From Mycobacterium sp. WUMAC-067 (lineage in GTDB: Bacteria > Actinomycetota > Actinomycetes > Mycobacteriales > Mycobacteriaceae), in NCBI RefSeq assembly GCF_020217485.1, contig NZ_JAEKMI010000013.1:82826-146825 (forward strand): a DNA stretch of 64,000 nucleotides. Reading direction: 5' to 3'. A model generated the notes under the pieces. The model searched no databases, had not been told where the DNA came from, and saw only the letters and a program-made list of their open reading frames with translations. This document shows positions 38,487 to 48,025 of the stretch, one piece after another. Both the position numbers and the translations under genes were made by a program. Position 1 is the stretch's first letter, and every line of letters starts with the position of its first letter.

Positions 38487-40061
38487 ATGCCTGCACAAAC
38501 GCCGCAGACCTCGCGTCACCTGGAGGTAGAGCGCAAGTTCGACGTCGTCGAGTCCACCGTGTCCCCGTCGTTCGAAGGGATCGCCGCGGTCGCCCACGTC
38601 GAGAAGTCGCCGACGCAAACCCTGGATGCGACGTACTTCGACACGCCCGCACATGACCTCGCGCGCAACAAGATCACCCTGCGCCGCCGCACCGGCGGCT
38701 CCGACGCGGGGTGGCACCTCAAGCTGCCGGCCGGGCCCGACGCGCGCACCGAGGTCCGCGCGCCGCTGGACGCATCCGGCCCCGACGGGAACAACGCCGT
38801 GCCCACCGAGTTGGCGGACGTCGTGCTGGCGATCGTCCGCGACCGGCCGCTGCAGCCGGTCGCGCGCATCACCACCGAGCGCGAGAGCCAGGTGTTGTAC
38901 GACGCCGCGGGCGTCGCGCTGGCCGAGTTCAGCAACGACCACGTCACCGCCTGGTCGACGCGGGGCTCCGATGACAGCGCCGAAGCCGCCGATGAAACCG
39001 GTGCGCCGCCCACCGAGCTGGAGTGGCGGGAATGGGAATTGGAGCTGCTCGAAGCGGGCGGTCAATCCCACGGGGCGGCCGGCACCGAGCTGCTGAACCG
39101 GTTGAGCAACCGGCTGCTGGACGCCGGTGCCGCGCCGGCCGGGCACGGCTCCAAGCTGGCGCGGGTGCTCGGCACCCCGCCACCGCCCGACGGCGCGCAG
39201 CCGTCCGAGGATCCGTTGCAGCGCGCCATCGCCGAGCAGGTCCGCGAGCTGCTGGTGTGGGATCGCGCGGTGCGCGCCGACGCCTATGACTCCATCCACC
39301 AGATGCGGGTGACCACCCGCAAGCTGCGCAGCCTGCTGCGCGACTACCAGGATTCGTTCGGGTTGCCCGAGGAGGGATGGGTGCTGGACGAGTTGCGTGA
39401 GCTCGCCGGGATCCTGGGCATGGCGCGCGACGCCGAGGTGCTCGCCGAGCGATACGAGCGTGACTTGGACGGGCTCGCACCGGAATTGGTGCGCGGTCCG
39501 GTGCGCGAACGCCTGGTCGGGGGCGCCCAGCGTCGCTACCAGACCGGGCTGCGCCGGTCGTTGATCGCGATGCGCTCGCAGCGCTACTTCCGGTTGCTCG
39601 ACTCCCTGGAGACGATTGCGGCCCAAACCCCCGTCGCCGCCGCGGCCGAGGAACAGGCCCCGGTGGCCATCGACGCCGCCTACAAGAAGGTCCGCAAGGC
39701 CGCGAAGGCCGCCGCCCGGGCCGCGCGGGAGCAGCCCGGCGACCACCACCACCGCGACGAAGCGATACACCGAATCCGCAAGCGCGCCAAGCGACTTCGG
39801 TACACCGCAGCCGCCACCGGCGCGGCGAAGGTGTCCGAGCGGGCCAAGGCCGTGCAGTCGCTGCTCGGCGATCATCAAGACAGCGTGGTCAGCCGTGAAC
39901 ACCTGCGCCAGGAGGCGGAGATCGCCCACGCCGCCGGCGAAGACACCTTCACCTACGGGCTGCTGTATCAGCGGGAGGCCGACTTGGCGCAGCGGTGCCG
40001 CCGCGAACTCGACGGCACCCTACGCAAACTCGCCAAAGCGGTGCGCAAGGCGGGCCACTAA
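38487..40061 (+). CDS. CYTH and CHAD domain protein (Rv2226-like)
   Basis: 524 aa. Residues ~10-200 form a CYTH triphosphate-tunnel domain: the ExExK motif is EVERKF, with alternating basic/acidic strands (NKITLRRRTGG). Residues ~225-505 are a CHAD helical domain rich in conserved His/Arg (SIHQMRVTTRKLRSLLRDY and EAIHRIRKRAKRLRYTAAA). CYTH-CHAD proteins bind or hydrolyse inorganic (poly)phosphates; CHAD binds polyphosphate. It ends just before the palindrome that separates it from convergent rnpB. Confidence 0.9.
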   Translation: MPAQTPQTSRHLEVERKFDVVESTVSPSFEGIAAVAHVEKSPTQTLDATYFDTPAHDLARNKITLRRRTGGSDAGWHLKLPAGPDARTEVRAPLDASGPDGNNAVPTELADVVLAIVRDRPLQPVARITTERESQVLYDAAGVALAEFSNDHVTAWSTRGSDDSAEAADETGAPPTELEWREWELELLEAGGQSHGAAGTELLNRLSNRLLDAGAAPAGHGSKLARVLGTPPPPDGAQPSEDPLQRAIAEQVRELLVWDRAVRADAYDSIHQMRVTTRKLRSLLRDYQDSFGLPEEGWVLDELRELAGILGMARDAEVLAERYERDLDGLAPELVRGPVRERLVGGAQRRYQTGLRRSLIAMRSQRYFRLLDSLETIAAQTPVAAAAEEQAPVAIDAAYKKVRKAAKAAARAAREQPGDHHHRDEAIHRIRKRAKRLRYTAAATGAAKVSERAKAVQSLLGDHQDSVVSREHLRQEAEIAHAAGEDTFTYGLLYQREADLAQRCRRELDGTLRKLAKAVRKAGH

Positions 40062-40067
40062 CCCGGT

Positions 40068-40128
40068 CGCGAGACTGCAACCACCGACGCCCCCACTCGG
40101 CGAACGGGTCGCTGGTTGCAGTTTCGCG
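40068..40128. terminator. Type II palindrome between the CYTH/CHAD gene and rnpB
   Basis: Arms 40068-40083 and 40113-40128 pair over 16 bp with one G·T. Sequence and length match the element at 2454-2516, including most of the loop. It lies 7 nt after the stop and ~12 nt from the rnpB 3' end. Confidence 0.7.
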
Positions 40129-40139
40129 GAGGCTGAAGG

Positions 40140-40545
<406 letters not shown>

Positions 40546-40547
40546 CG

Positions 40548-40553
40548 ACGATA
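40548..40553 (-). promoter_or_regulatory. −10 element of rnpB
   Basis: TATCGT on the minus strand, ending 3 nt from the P1 start, sets transcription within a few bases of 40541-40545. Confidence 0.45.
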
Positions 40554-40628
40554 AACGGTACCCGCTGCACGGGGCCGGGGCCAGCAACCGTCTACCGTGG
40601 AGCCGGGTCACGAATCGGAAGGACGCGG

Positions 40629-41339
40629 ATGTCCCGGTGGAAAAGGCGTGTCGATTCAGGCGATTGGGAGGCTATCGCCGCCGCGGTCGACGAGTACGGC
40701 GGGGCGCTGCTACCGCGACTGGTCACGCCCAGCGAGGCGGCGCGGCTGCGCAAGCTCTACGCCGACGACGCCCTGTTCCGCTCCACGATCGACATGGCGC
40801 CCAAGCGCTATGGGTCCGGGCAGTACCGCTATTTCCACGCGCCCTACCCCGAACCGATCGAGGATCTCAAACAGGCGCTGTATCCCCGGCTGCTGCCGAT
40901 CGCCCGCGACTGGTGGGGCAGGCTGGGCCGGGACGCACCCTGGCCGGACCGCCTCGACGACTGGCTGGCGGCCTGCCACGCCGCCGGCCAGACCCGGTCC
41001 ACGGCCCTGATGCTGAAATACGGTGCGGGCGACTGGAATGCGCTGCACCGGGACCTCTACGGGGACTTGGTATTCCCGTTGCAGGTGGTGATCAACCTCA
41101 GCGACCCGGCCACCGATTACACCGGCGGTGAATTTTTGCTGGTCGAGCAGCGACTGCGGGCTCAATCCCGGGGCACCGCAACGCAATTGCCGCAGGGGCA
41201 CGGCTACGTCTTCACCACCCGGGAGCGGCCGGTGCCCTCGGCCCGCGGCTGGTCCGCGGCGCCGGTGCGCCATGGTGTGTCCGTGGTTCGCACCGGGCAG
41301 CGCTACGCCATGGGGCTGATCTTTCACGACGCGGCGTGA
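40629..41339 (+). CDS. 2OG-Fe(II) oxygenase-like protein (Rv2227-like)
   Basis: 236 aa from ATG 40629; GGAAGGA lies ~6 nt upstream, and longer frames would run into rnpB. The jelly-roll core shows the metal motif HRD in WNALHRDLYGD, LQVVINLSDPATDYTGGEFLLVEQR and a distal His/Arg in APVRHGVSVVRTGQRYAMGLIFHD. This suggests an Fe(II)/2-oxoglutarate dioxygenase; the substrate is unknown. It converges on the methyltransferase gene, 3 bp apart. Confidence 0.8.
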   Translation: MSRWKRRVDSGDWEAIAAAVDEYGGALLPRLVTPSEAARLRKLYADDALFRSTIDMAPKRYGSGQYRYFHAPYPEPIEDLKQALYPRLLPIARDWWGRLGRDAPWPDRLDDWLAACHAAGQTRSTALMLKYGAGDWNALHRDLYGDLVFPLQVVINLSDPATDYTGGEFLLVEQRLRAQSRGTATQLPQGHGYVFTTRERPVPSARGWSAAPVRHGVSVVRTGQRYAMGLIFHDAA

Positions 41340-41342
41340 GGA

Positions 41343-41972
41343 TCATTCGTCTCGTCGCAACGCGATCACGTGGTCGGGCACCCTGGCCGTTTCCCCGTTG
41401 ACGGTCATCTCGCGCTCGACGGAGTCGGCCCGTAACCGAGTCCAGGCGGTCGAATCCAGCCGTAACGAGGCGATCACCTCCTCGATGCCGAGGAAGGAGT
41501 GATCGTGGTGCTGCGCCCACGGCGGCACCGCCCCGTGGTCGACGATCAACAGCACGCCACCGGGATTCACGCGGCCGGCGGCGTTCCGTAACACGTTTTC
41601 CCGGTCGAGGCGGGCCGGCGAATGAAAATACTGGGCAGAGATCAGGTCGAACATCCCTTGCGGGAAGCTCTCGTTGAGGTTGTGCCGCTGAAAGTCGATG
41701 TGGGCGGCCATATTCCGCGCCGATGCGGCCGCGCGGGCGCGTTGCAGCGCGGTGTCCGAGACGTCGACGGCCACCACCTGCCACCCGCGGTCGGCGAGCC
41801 ACAGCGCGTCGGCTCCCTCTCCGCAGCCGAGGTCGAGTGCTCGGCCCGGCGGCAGGTCGGCGGCCACCTCGGCGAGCCGGGGGTTGACCCGTCCGCTCCA
41901 CACCCGCTCGAGTGACCGGTAGCGCTCTTCCCAGAACTGCTGGGCGTCATCGGGTTTGCAAGAACTGTCCAT
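41343..41972 (-). CDS. Class I SAM-dependent methyltransferase (TehB/thiopurine type)
   Basis: 209 aa from ATG 41970-41972. Motif I ALDLGCGEGADALWLADRGW is near residue 45, followed by VVAVDVSDTALQRA and NPGGVLLIVDHG. The pattern FWEERYRSLERVWSGRVNPRLAEVAADL at the N terminus is typical of small-molecule methyltransferases of this group. It is divergent from the XRE-cupin regulator with only 46 bp between, so the regulator may control it. Confidence 0.86.
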   Translation of the reverse strand: MDSSCKPDDAQQFWEERYRSLERVWSGRVNPRLAEVAADLPPGRALDLGCGEGADALWLADRGWQVVAVDVSDTALQRARAAASARNMAAHIDFQRHNLNESFPQGMFDLISAQYFHSPARLDRENVLRNAAGRVNPGGVLLIVDHGAVPPWAQHHDHSFLGIEEVIASLRLDSTAWTRLRADSVEREMTVNGETARVPDHVIALRRDE

Positions 41973-42018
41973 ACCGCGAGCTTGCCCATTCCGTCCGGAG
42001 TTGCCAAGCTGAATTGCC

Positions 42019-42594
42019 ATGCAGGCAAAAACCAGCCCCGACATCGACCTCCTGGTGCGGCGGAGGCTGCGGGAGCTGCGCGTGCAGCGGGGCATGACGC
42101 TGCAGGAGGTCGGCGAGAAGGCGGGCATCGACGTCTCGACGCTCAGCCGGCTCGAGTCCGGCAAACGCCGCCTGGCGCTGGATCATCTGCCGCGGCTGGC
42201 CCGGGCTCTCTCGGTGAGCACCGACGAGCTGCTGCAGACCTCGTCACCGCCGGACCCGCGGGTGCGCGGCGCGGCGCACACCCACCACGGCGTCACCTAC
42301 TGGCCGCTGACCCGCCAGGGTCCCGCCGGCGGCCTGCACGCGTTCAAGGTTCGCGTCAGCGCCCGGCGGCGCAACCCGCCCGCCGACCTGCCCGTGCATG
42401 AGGGGCAGGACTGGATGTACGTGCTTTCCGGCCGGATGCGGCTCATCCTCGGCGACCGCGACTTCACCATCGACCCGGGCCAGGCCGTCGAATTCTCGAC
42501 GTGGACGCCGCACTGGTTCGGCGTGGTGGACGGGCCGGTGGAGGCCATCGTGATTTTCGGCCCGCACGGCGAACGGCTGCACCTGCACAGCTGA
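42019..42594 (+). CDS. XRE-family regulator with C-terminal cupin
   Basis: 191 aa. The helix-turn-helix covers ~12-68 (LRVQRGMTLQEVGEKAGIDVSTLSRLESGKRRLALDHLPRLARAL). The cupin (~95-190) has EGQDWMYVLSGRMRLILGDRDFTIDPGQAVEFSTWTPHWFG. Such HTH-cupin proteins sense small metabolites. It is divergent from the methyltransferase; the AraC gene follows 24 nt downstream but has its own −10. Confidence 0.9.
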   Translation: MQAKTSPDIDLLVRRRLRELRVQRGMTLQEVGEKAGIDVSTLSRLESGKRRLALDHLPRLARALSVSTDELLQTSSPPDPRVRGAAHTHHGVTYWPLTRQGPAGGLHAFKVRVSARRRNPPADLPVHEGQDWMYVLSGRMRLILGDRDFTIDPGQAVEFSTWTPHWFGVVDGPVEAIVIFGPHGERLHLHS

Positions 42595-42606
42595 CCGGTA
42601 CGGCGT

Positions 42607-42612
42607 TAGCGT
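42607..42612 (+). promoter_or_regulatory. −10 element TAGCGT before the AraC gene
   Basis: TAGCGT ends 6 nt before ATG 42619. GGAG in the gap is too close to work well as a ribosome-binding site, so leaderless initiation is likely. Confidence 0.4.
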
Positions 42613-42618
42613 GGAGCG

Positions 42619-43521
42619 ATGGACCGGGCCTCGGAATACCACGTGGCACCGCCGCACAGCGCGCCGGGCGTGAAGTCCATGGTCGGATACCGGACCTTCG
42701 ATGTTCCCGAGACCGTGCACCGCGGCATGCCGTCCTCGATGTTGACGTTCATCGTCAGCCTCGACGACGGGGTGGAAGCCGGCGACACCGCCGACGCACT
42801 GGCCGTCGCGCGCCCCAACCCGCTGCTGCTGAGCGGCCTGCACCTGCAGGCCAGCCACGTGCGGCAGCGCCGCGGCCAGGCCGGCGTGCAGCTGGCGGTG
42901 CATCCGCTCGCATCACGCGCGCTGTTCGGCGTGCCGAGCGCCGAGCTTCCCGTGACCGACTACGACGCGACCGCCGTGCTGGATCGCGGCGGCCTGGAAT
43001 TGCATGATCGCGTGACCGAGGCGCACGGCTGGCCGGACGCGTTCGCCGTGGTGGCCCGCTACCTCATCGAGGCGCGGCGGCGCCGCGAGAGCGCGACCGT
43101 GCGTCCCGAGGTCGCGTATGCCTGGCACCTGCTGGAGCGCAGCCGGGGCCGGATACCGGTGGCCGCCGTGGCGGAGACGGTCGGCGTGACCACCCGGCAC
43201 CTGACGACGCTGTTCGGCCAGGAGGTCGGCCGCTCGCCCAAGACGGTGGCGATGCTGATGCGGTTCCAGCACGCGACGGCGCGCATCGCGGCGTCGGCGC
43301 GCCGGTACGGACGCGTCGGCCTCGCGGGGATCGCGGCCGCCACCGGGTACAGCGACCAGGCGCACCTGACCCGCGAATTCGCCCGGTTCGTCGGTGTGCC
43401 GCCGCGGCGGTGGCTGGCCGACGAGTTCCGAAACATTCAAGACGGCGGCCACTCGTTTCGAGCACAGTGGGACCATGACCGCTTCGAATCCGACCGTCTG
43501 GTTGACATTGCAGGCCCATGA
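42619..43521 (+). CDS. AraC-family transcriptional regulator
   Basis: 300 aa. The C-terminal DNA-binding domain has two helix-turn-helices: RIPVAAVAETVGVTTRHLTTLFGQEVGRSPKTVAMLMRFQHA and VGLAGIAAATGYSDQAHLTREFARFVGVPPRRW (~180-270). The N-terminal ~150 residues are a sensing domain of unknown ligand. Its last 47 nt overlap the following VOC gene in another frame, a strong sign that the two work together. Confidence 0.9.
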   Translation: MDRASEYHVAPPHSAPGVKSMVGYRTFDVPETVHRGMPSSMLTFIVSLDDGVEAGDTADALAVARPNPLLLSGLHLQASHVRQRRGQAGVQLAVHPLASRALFGVPSAELPVTDYDATAVLDRGGLELHDRVTEAHGWPDAFAVVARYLIEARRRRESATVRPEVAYAWHLLERSRGRIPVAAVAETVGVTTRHLTTLFGQEVGRSPKTVAMLMRFQHATARIAASARRYGRVGLAGIAAATGYSDQAHLTREFARFVGVPPRRWLADEFRNIQDGGHSFRAQWDHDRFESDRLVDIAGP

Positions 43522-43879
43522 CGCACCCAAGCTGATCGATTACTACGTCGAGACATTCGGCTTCGTCCTCGCGGCCCGCTACGGCCAGGGCGAGACCATC
43601 GATCACGCGCAACTGAACTGGCCGCACGGCAGCGGAGGGATCATGCTGGGCACCCACAAGCCCGACGCGCAGTGGTGCCGCGAACCGGGCACCGCCGGCG
43701 GCTACGTCGTCACCGCCGATCCCGACGCGCTCTACGAACGGGTGCTGCAGCATAAGGCCGAGGTGGTGCGGCCGCTCGCCGAAACCGACTACGGCGCACG
43801 CGAATTCACCGTCCGCGATCCCGAAGGCAACCTGTGGTCCTTCGGCGACTACGGCGGCGCGTCGCCCTCAGCCGGCTAG
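43475..43879 (+). CDS. VOC-superfamily protein (glyoxalase/bleomycin-resistance-like)
   Basis: 134 aa from ATG 43475, inside the 3' end of the AraC gene. Two beta-alpha-beta-beta-beta halves are visible: PTVWLTLQAHDAPKLIDYYVETFGFVLAARYG and GGYVVTADPDALYERVLQHKAEVVRPLAETDYGAREFTVRDPEGNLWSFGDY. This resembles PhnB/glyoxalase-type proteins commonly paired with AraC regulators. The 3' end overlaps the convergent RNase HI gene by 12 nt. Confidence 0.85.
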   Translation: MTASNPTVWLTLQAHDAPKLIDYYVETFGFVLAARYGQGETIDHAQLNWPHGSGGIMLGTHKPDAQWCREPGTAGGYVVTADPDALYERVLQHKAEVVRPLAETDYGAREFTVRDPEGNLWSFGDYGGASPSAG

Positions 43880-45031
43880 ATACGCCGTCTGGTTCACCAA
43901 CCGCACCGAAGAGGCTCCGTCGGAATAGAATTCGGCGATGCTCAGCGAGGCCAGGTCGAGGTGCAGCCGGTACAAGATGCCTGGCCCGGCGTCCAGCGCC
44001 TCCCGCAGCAACATCTTGATCGGCGTCACGTGGGACACCACCAGCACCGTCGTGCCTTGATGTGCGGCGAGGATGCGGTCACGGATGCTCGACACCCGGT
44101 CGAGCACCGCGTCGAAGCTCTCGCCGCCCGGCGGGGCGGTGCTGGTGTCGCGCAGCCAACGACGGTGCAGTTCGGGGTCGCGCTCCGCGGCCTCGCCGAA
44201 CGTCAACCCCTCCCAGGCCCCGAAATCGGTCTCGATCAGGTCGTCGTCGACGGTCACATCAAGTCCCAGGGCCTTGGCGGCCGCCGCCGCGGTGTCGTAC
44301 GCCCGTTGCAGCGGGGAGGCGAAGACCGCCGAAATCCCGCCGCGCTGGGCCAGATACCGCGCCGCCGCGTCGGCCTGCCACCGCCCCACTTCGGTGAGCG
44401 CCGGGTTGCCGCGGCCCGAATAGCGGCGCTGCACCGACAGCTCCGTCTGCCCGTGGCGCAGCAACAGCAGCCGGGTGGGGGTGCCGCGCGCGCCGGTCCA
44501 GCCGGGCGCCGCCGGAGCCGGCGCCGGTGCCGCCGTCGGCGCCGGTGCCGCAACGGTTTTCGCCGCGTCGGCGCCGGGGGGCTCGGGTGTGCCGGCCGGC
44601 TCGGACTTTGCCGCCGCACCGTTGGCCTCGGCCGCAGCGTCCATCGCCTCGTTGGCCAACCGATCGGCGTGCGAATTGCGCTCCCGCGGAATCCACGAGT
44701 AGCTGATCGTGTCGAACCGCGCCGCCAGGCGTCGGGCCTGGGCGTTGAGTTCGATCAGGTCGGGGTGCTTGACCTTCCACCGCCCGGACATCTGTTCCAC
44801 CAGCAGCTTGGAATCCAGGTACACCGCGGCCTCGGTGGCGCCGAGCTTCAGGGCGTCGTCCAAACCGGCTATCAGGCCACGGTATTCGGCGACGTTGTTG
44901 GTTGCCCGGCCGATGGCCTGCTTGTTCTCGGCCAGCACGCTCGCGCGGTCCTCGGTCCACACCACGGCGCCGTACCCGGCCGGCCCGGGGTTGCCACGTG
45001 ATCCGCCGTCGGCTTCGATGACAACCTTCAC
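43868..45031 (-). CDS. Bifunctional RNase HI / alpha-ribazole (acid) phosphatase
   Basis: 387 aa from GTG 45029-45031, overlapping the upstream stop (GTGA). The N-terminal RNase HI domain (1-~130) has the acidic tetrad D8, E49, D73 and D123. An Ala/Pro linker (~135-185) leads to a histidine-phosphatase domain with R192-H193-G194 and SHVTP near the end. M. tuberculosis Rv2228c was shown to have both RNase H and CobC phosphatase activities. It ties RNA/DNA-hybrid removal to the B12 nucleotide-loop pathway. The linker is longer than in the 364-aa M. tuberculosis protein. Confidence 0.93.
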   Translation of the reverse strand: MKVVIEADGGSRGNPGPAGYGAVVWTEDRASVLAENKQAIGRATNNVAEYRGLIAGLDDALKLGATEAAVYLDSKLLVEQMSGRWKVKHPDLIELNAQARRLAARFDTISYSWIPRERNSHADRLANEAMDAAAEANGAAAKSEPAGTPEPPGADAAKTVAAPAPTAAPAPAPAAPGWTGARGTPTRLLLLRHGQTELSVQRRYSGRGNPALTEVGRWQADAAARYLAQRGGISAVFASPLQRAYDTAAAAAKALGLDVTVDDDLIETDFGAWEGLTFGEAAERDPELHRRWLRDTSTAPPGGESFDAVLDRVSSIRDRILAAHQGTTVLVVSHVTPIKMLLREALDAGPGILYRLHLDLASLSIAEFYSDGASSVRLVNQTAYLAG

Positions 45032-45765
45032 TGGTCGAACCCCTTGACCCGCAGCAGGATCGCGCCGCATTCCGGGCAGCGCACCACATCGTCCTCGGCG
45101 GCCGCCGAGATGCGGGACAGTTCGCCGCGGTCGATCTCGATCCGGCAGGCCCCGCACCGCTTGCCCAGCAGCTGCCCGGCGCCCGGCCCTCCCCCGGCGC
45201 GCTGCCGTTCGTACAGGGCGGACAGGGCGGGGTCCAGTGCGGCGTTCAGCGAGTCGCGTCGCGACGAATGAAGCTCGCGGGCTTCGGCGATTTCGGTGAG
45301 CGCGGCGTCGAGGGCCTGCTTCGCGTCGGCGATTTCGGCCTCCAGAGTCTCGACGGCCCGCTGCTCGGCGTCCAGCTGGGACTGCAGCTCCTCGCGACGT
45401 TCCATCACCTCCAGCAGGGAATCTTCCAGGCTGGTCTGGCGACGCTGCAAGGTCTCGAGCTCGTGCTGAAGGTCCGCGAGTTGTTTGGCGTCAGTCGCCC
45501 CCGACTGCAGCAGCGCCCGGTCACGATCCTCGCGCTGGCGCACCGAATCGATCTCCGATTCGAGACGTTTGACGTGAGCGTCGATGTCTTCCAGGGCAAT
45601 CCGCACCGCGCCCTGCCGGTCGCCGGCGGCATCGCATTCCTCCTGCAACCGCCGGCACGCCTCTTGCTCCGGCAGATGCGCGGCCCGGTGCGTGATACGG
45701 GACAGCTCGGCATCCAGTTTCGACAACTCGAGCAGCGAACGTTGCTGTGCTACTTCGGCTTTCAT
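45028..45765 (-). CDS. Coiled-coil zinc-ribbon protein (Rv2229c-like)
   Basis: 245 aa, ATG start overlapping the NIF3 stop (ATGA). Residues ~10-180 form a long helical coiled coil ([28 protein letters not shown]… [21 protein letters not shown]). The C terminus is a four-cysteine zinc ribbon: CGACRIE and CPECGAIL. The family (zf-RING_7/C4-type) is widespread in actinobacteria next to NIF3 and RNase H genes and has no proven function. Confidence 0.9.
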   Translation of the reverse strand: MKAEVAQQRSLLELSKLDAELSRITHRAAHLPEQEACRRLQEECDAAGDRQGAVRIALEDIDAHVKRLESEIDSVRQREDRDRALLQSGATDAKQLADLQHELETLQRRQTSLEDSLLEVMERREELQSQLDAEQRAVETLEAEIADAKQALDAALTEIAEARELHSSRRDSLNAALDPALSALYERQRAGGGPGAGQLLGKRCGACRIEIDRGELSRISAAAEDDVVRCPECGAILLRVKGFDQ

Positions 45766-46910
45766 GACCCTTCTCCCCCGGACTCGTTATCACCGTGCTC
45801 GACATTCCAAGGGTCGGTGCGAATCGAGCTCACTCGCACCGGAAGCTCCGCACCGAAACGTGACCGCAGCAGGCCGGCGGCCTGTTCACACCATGGGAAT
45901 TCACTTGCCCAATGCGCCACATCGATCAGGGCGACATCGGAGGCGCGACGATGCTCGTCGGCCGGGTGGTGCCGCAGATCGGCGGTGACGTAGGCCTGCA
46001 CCCCGGCGCCGGCCGCGGCGGCCAGCAGCGAATCGCCGGCGCCGCCGCAGACGGCGACCCGCGACACCGGCATCTCGGGATCACCCGCCGCCCGCACCCC
46101 CCACGATGTCCGCGGCAGCGCGGAGCGCACGCGGGAGACGAAGTCGCGCAACGGTTCCGGGCGGGCCAGCGTGCCGATGCGGCCCAGCCCGGCGTCGCTG
46201 GGCGGCGGGACCATCGCGAAGATGTCGAACGCGGGCTCCTCGTAGGGATGGGCGGTGCGCATGGCCGCCAGCACCGGCCCCCGGGCCCGCGCGGGCGCGA
46301 CGACCTCGAACCGGTCCTCGGGGACCCGCTCGACGTTGCCGACGCTGCCGACGGCGGGCGCGGCGCCGTCGTGCGGCAGGAACTGCCCGATACCGGTGAC
46401 GCTCCAGCTGCAATGCGAGTAGTCGCCGATGTGACCGGCCCCTGCCTCAAACACCGCCGCCTGCACCGCTTCTGCGTTCTCCTTGGGCACGTAGATGACC
46501 CACTTGTCGAGGCCGGGCGCGCCGGTCGCCGGCTCCAGCGGGGCCTCGACACGGAGCCCGAGGGCGGCGGCCAGCGCATCGGACACACCCGGGCTAGCCG
46601 AGTCGGCGTTGGTGTGCGCGGTGAACAGCGAACGCCCGGTCCGGATCAGCCGGTGCACGAGCGCGCCCTTGGGCGTGCTGGCCGCCACGGTGTCCACCCC
46701 CCGCAACAGCAGCGGGTGGTGGGCCAGCAGCAGGCTCGCGTCGGGGACTTCGTCGACGACCGCGGGCGTCGCGTCGACCGCGACGGTCACCGACTCCAGC
46801 ACGTCGCCGGGGTCACCGCACACCAGGCCGACCGAATCCCACGATTCGGCGAGCCGCGGCGGGTAGGCCTCGTCGAGCACCGCGATGACATCGGCCAGCG
46901 TCACGCTCAC
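45762..46910 (-). CDS. NIF3-family protein (GTP cyclohydrolase I type 2-like, Rv2230c)
   Basis: 382 aa from GTG 46908-46910, which overlaps the cobC stop (GTGA); a further start 39 nt upstream is less likely. The N-terminal NIF3 half has [11 protein letters not shown] and [15 protein letters not shown] (metal-binding His pair); the middle inserts a PII-like domain ([35 protein letters not shown]… [10 protein letters not shown]); the C-terminal half carries [19 protein letters not shown] and [11 protein letters not shown]. It binds a di-metal centre; the cellular role is unclear. Confidence 0.9.
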   Translation of the reverse strand: MSVTLADVIAVLDEAYPPRLAESWDSVGLVCGDPGDVLESVTVAVDATPAVVDEVPDASLLLAHHPLLLRGVDTVAASTPKGALVHRLIRTGRSLFTAHTNADSASPGVSDALAAALGLRVEAPLEPATGAPGLDKWVIYVPKENAEAVQAAVFEAGAGHIGDYSHCSWSVTGIGQFLPHDGAAPAVGSVGNVERVPEDRFEVVAPARARGPVLAAMRTAHPYEEPAFDIFAMVPPPSDAGLGRIGTLARPEPLRDFVSRVRSALPRTSWGVRAAGDPEMPVSRVAVCGGAGDSLLAAAAGAGVQAYVTADLRHHPADEHRRASDVALIDVAHWASEFPWCEQAAGLLRSRFGAELPVRVSSIRTDPWNVEHGDNESGGEGS

Positions 46911-47935
46911 CGGCACACCTCCGAAATCGCCTGCACCAGCAGCGGCCACTCCGGGCGCACCGCGGCCCGCAGGTACCGCTCGTCCAGGCCGACGAACGTA
47001 TCACAGCGACGGATGGCAATTCCCCTGTCGTGCAGTCGATTTCGCAATCGAACGGCCTCCTGCGCGCGAAACAGCACGAATGGGGCCCGGCCGTCGACCA
47101 CCTCGGCGCCCACCGACGCCAGCCCGGCCACCATCTCGGCGCGCAGCTGGCCCAGTCGCGCCGCCCCGGCCGCCGCGTCGGCAACGGCCTGCGGACCGCA
47201 ACACGCCGCGATGGCCGTCAGTTGCAGCGTGCCCACCGGCCAGTGCGCCCGCGCTGCGGTCAGGCGCGCCAACACCTCCGGTGACCCCAGCGCGTAGCCC
47301 ACCCGCAGTCCGGCCAGCGCCCACGTCTTGGTCAGGCTGCGCAGCACCAGCACGTCGGGCACCGCGTCACCGGCGAGCGACTCCGGCTCGCCTGGGATCG
47401 AGTCGGCGAAGGCCTCGTCGACCACCAGGATCCGGCCGGGCCGGCGCAACGCGAGTAGCTCCTCGCTGCGATGCAGCACCGAGGTGGGATTGGTGGGATT
47501 GCCCACGACGACCAGGTCAGCGTCCTCGGGGACGGCCGCACCCGCGAGGCCGAAGGGCGGCCGCAGCACCACGTGGTGCACCGGAACCCCGGCGGCGGTC
47601 AGCGCGGCCGCCGGCTCGGTGAACGCCGGCGCGATGATCGCCGCCCGCGTCGGGCGCAGGTTGCCCAGCAGGGCGAACCCCTCGGCCGCCCCGGCCAGCG
47701 GCAGCACCTCCTCGCGGGCCCGGCCGTGCCGTGCGCCGGCCGCGTCCTGCGCCGCGTGGACGTCGTCGCTGCTGGGGTAGCGCGCCAGGTCGGGCAGCCG
47801 CGCGGCCAGCCGTCGCAGCAGCCATTCCGGCGGTTGGCCGTGACGGACGTTGACGGCGAAATCCAGCATCCCGGGCGCGACGGCCTGATCACCGTGATAG
47901 CGCGCCGCAGGCGGGCTCAGGTTCAGACTCGCCAT
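46907..47935 (-). CDS. cobC: CobC: threonine-phosphate decarboxylase-like aminotransferase (B12 synthesis)
   Basis: 342 aa from ATG 47933-47935. It is a fold-type I PLP enzyme, with the Schiff-base K203 in [31 protein letters not shown] and [10 protein letters not shown] are the cofactor-binding motifs. In B12 pathways CobC (Pseudomonas naming) produces the aminopropanol arm precursor. It is first in a four-gene unit with overlaps throughout (GTGA, ATGA, GTGA). It is divergent from ptkA. M. tuberculosis Rv2231c is 364 aa. Confidence 0.88.
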   Translation of the reverse strand: MASLNLSPPAARYHGDQAVAPGMLDFAVNVRHGQPPEWLLRRLAARLPDLARYPSSDDVHAAQDAAGARHGRAREEVLPLAGAAEGFALLGNLRPTRAAIIAPAFTEPAAALTAAGVPVHHVVLRPPFGLAGAAVPEDADLVVVGNPTNPTSVLHRSEELLALRRPGRILVVDEAFADSIPGEPESLAGDAVPDVLVLRSLTKTWALAGLRVGYALGSPEVLARLTAARAHWPVGTLQLTAIAACCGPQAVADAAAGAARLGQLRAEMVAGLASVGAEVVDGRAPFVLFRAQEAVRLRNRLHDRGIAIRRCDTFVGLDERYLRAAVRPEWPLLVQAISEVCR

Positions 47936-48025
47936 CCGTGAAACACTAGTGCGCCGCGCGGGCGGGCCGGACGAACACCGGCAACACCGTCGCACCCGCC
48001 CGCGCCCATCGAGGACAATGGTGAG

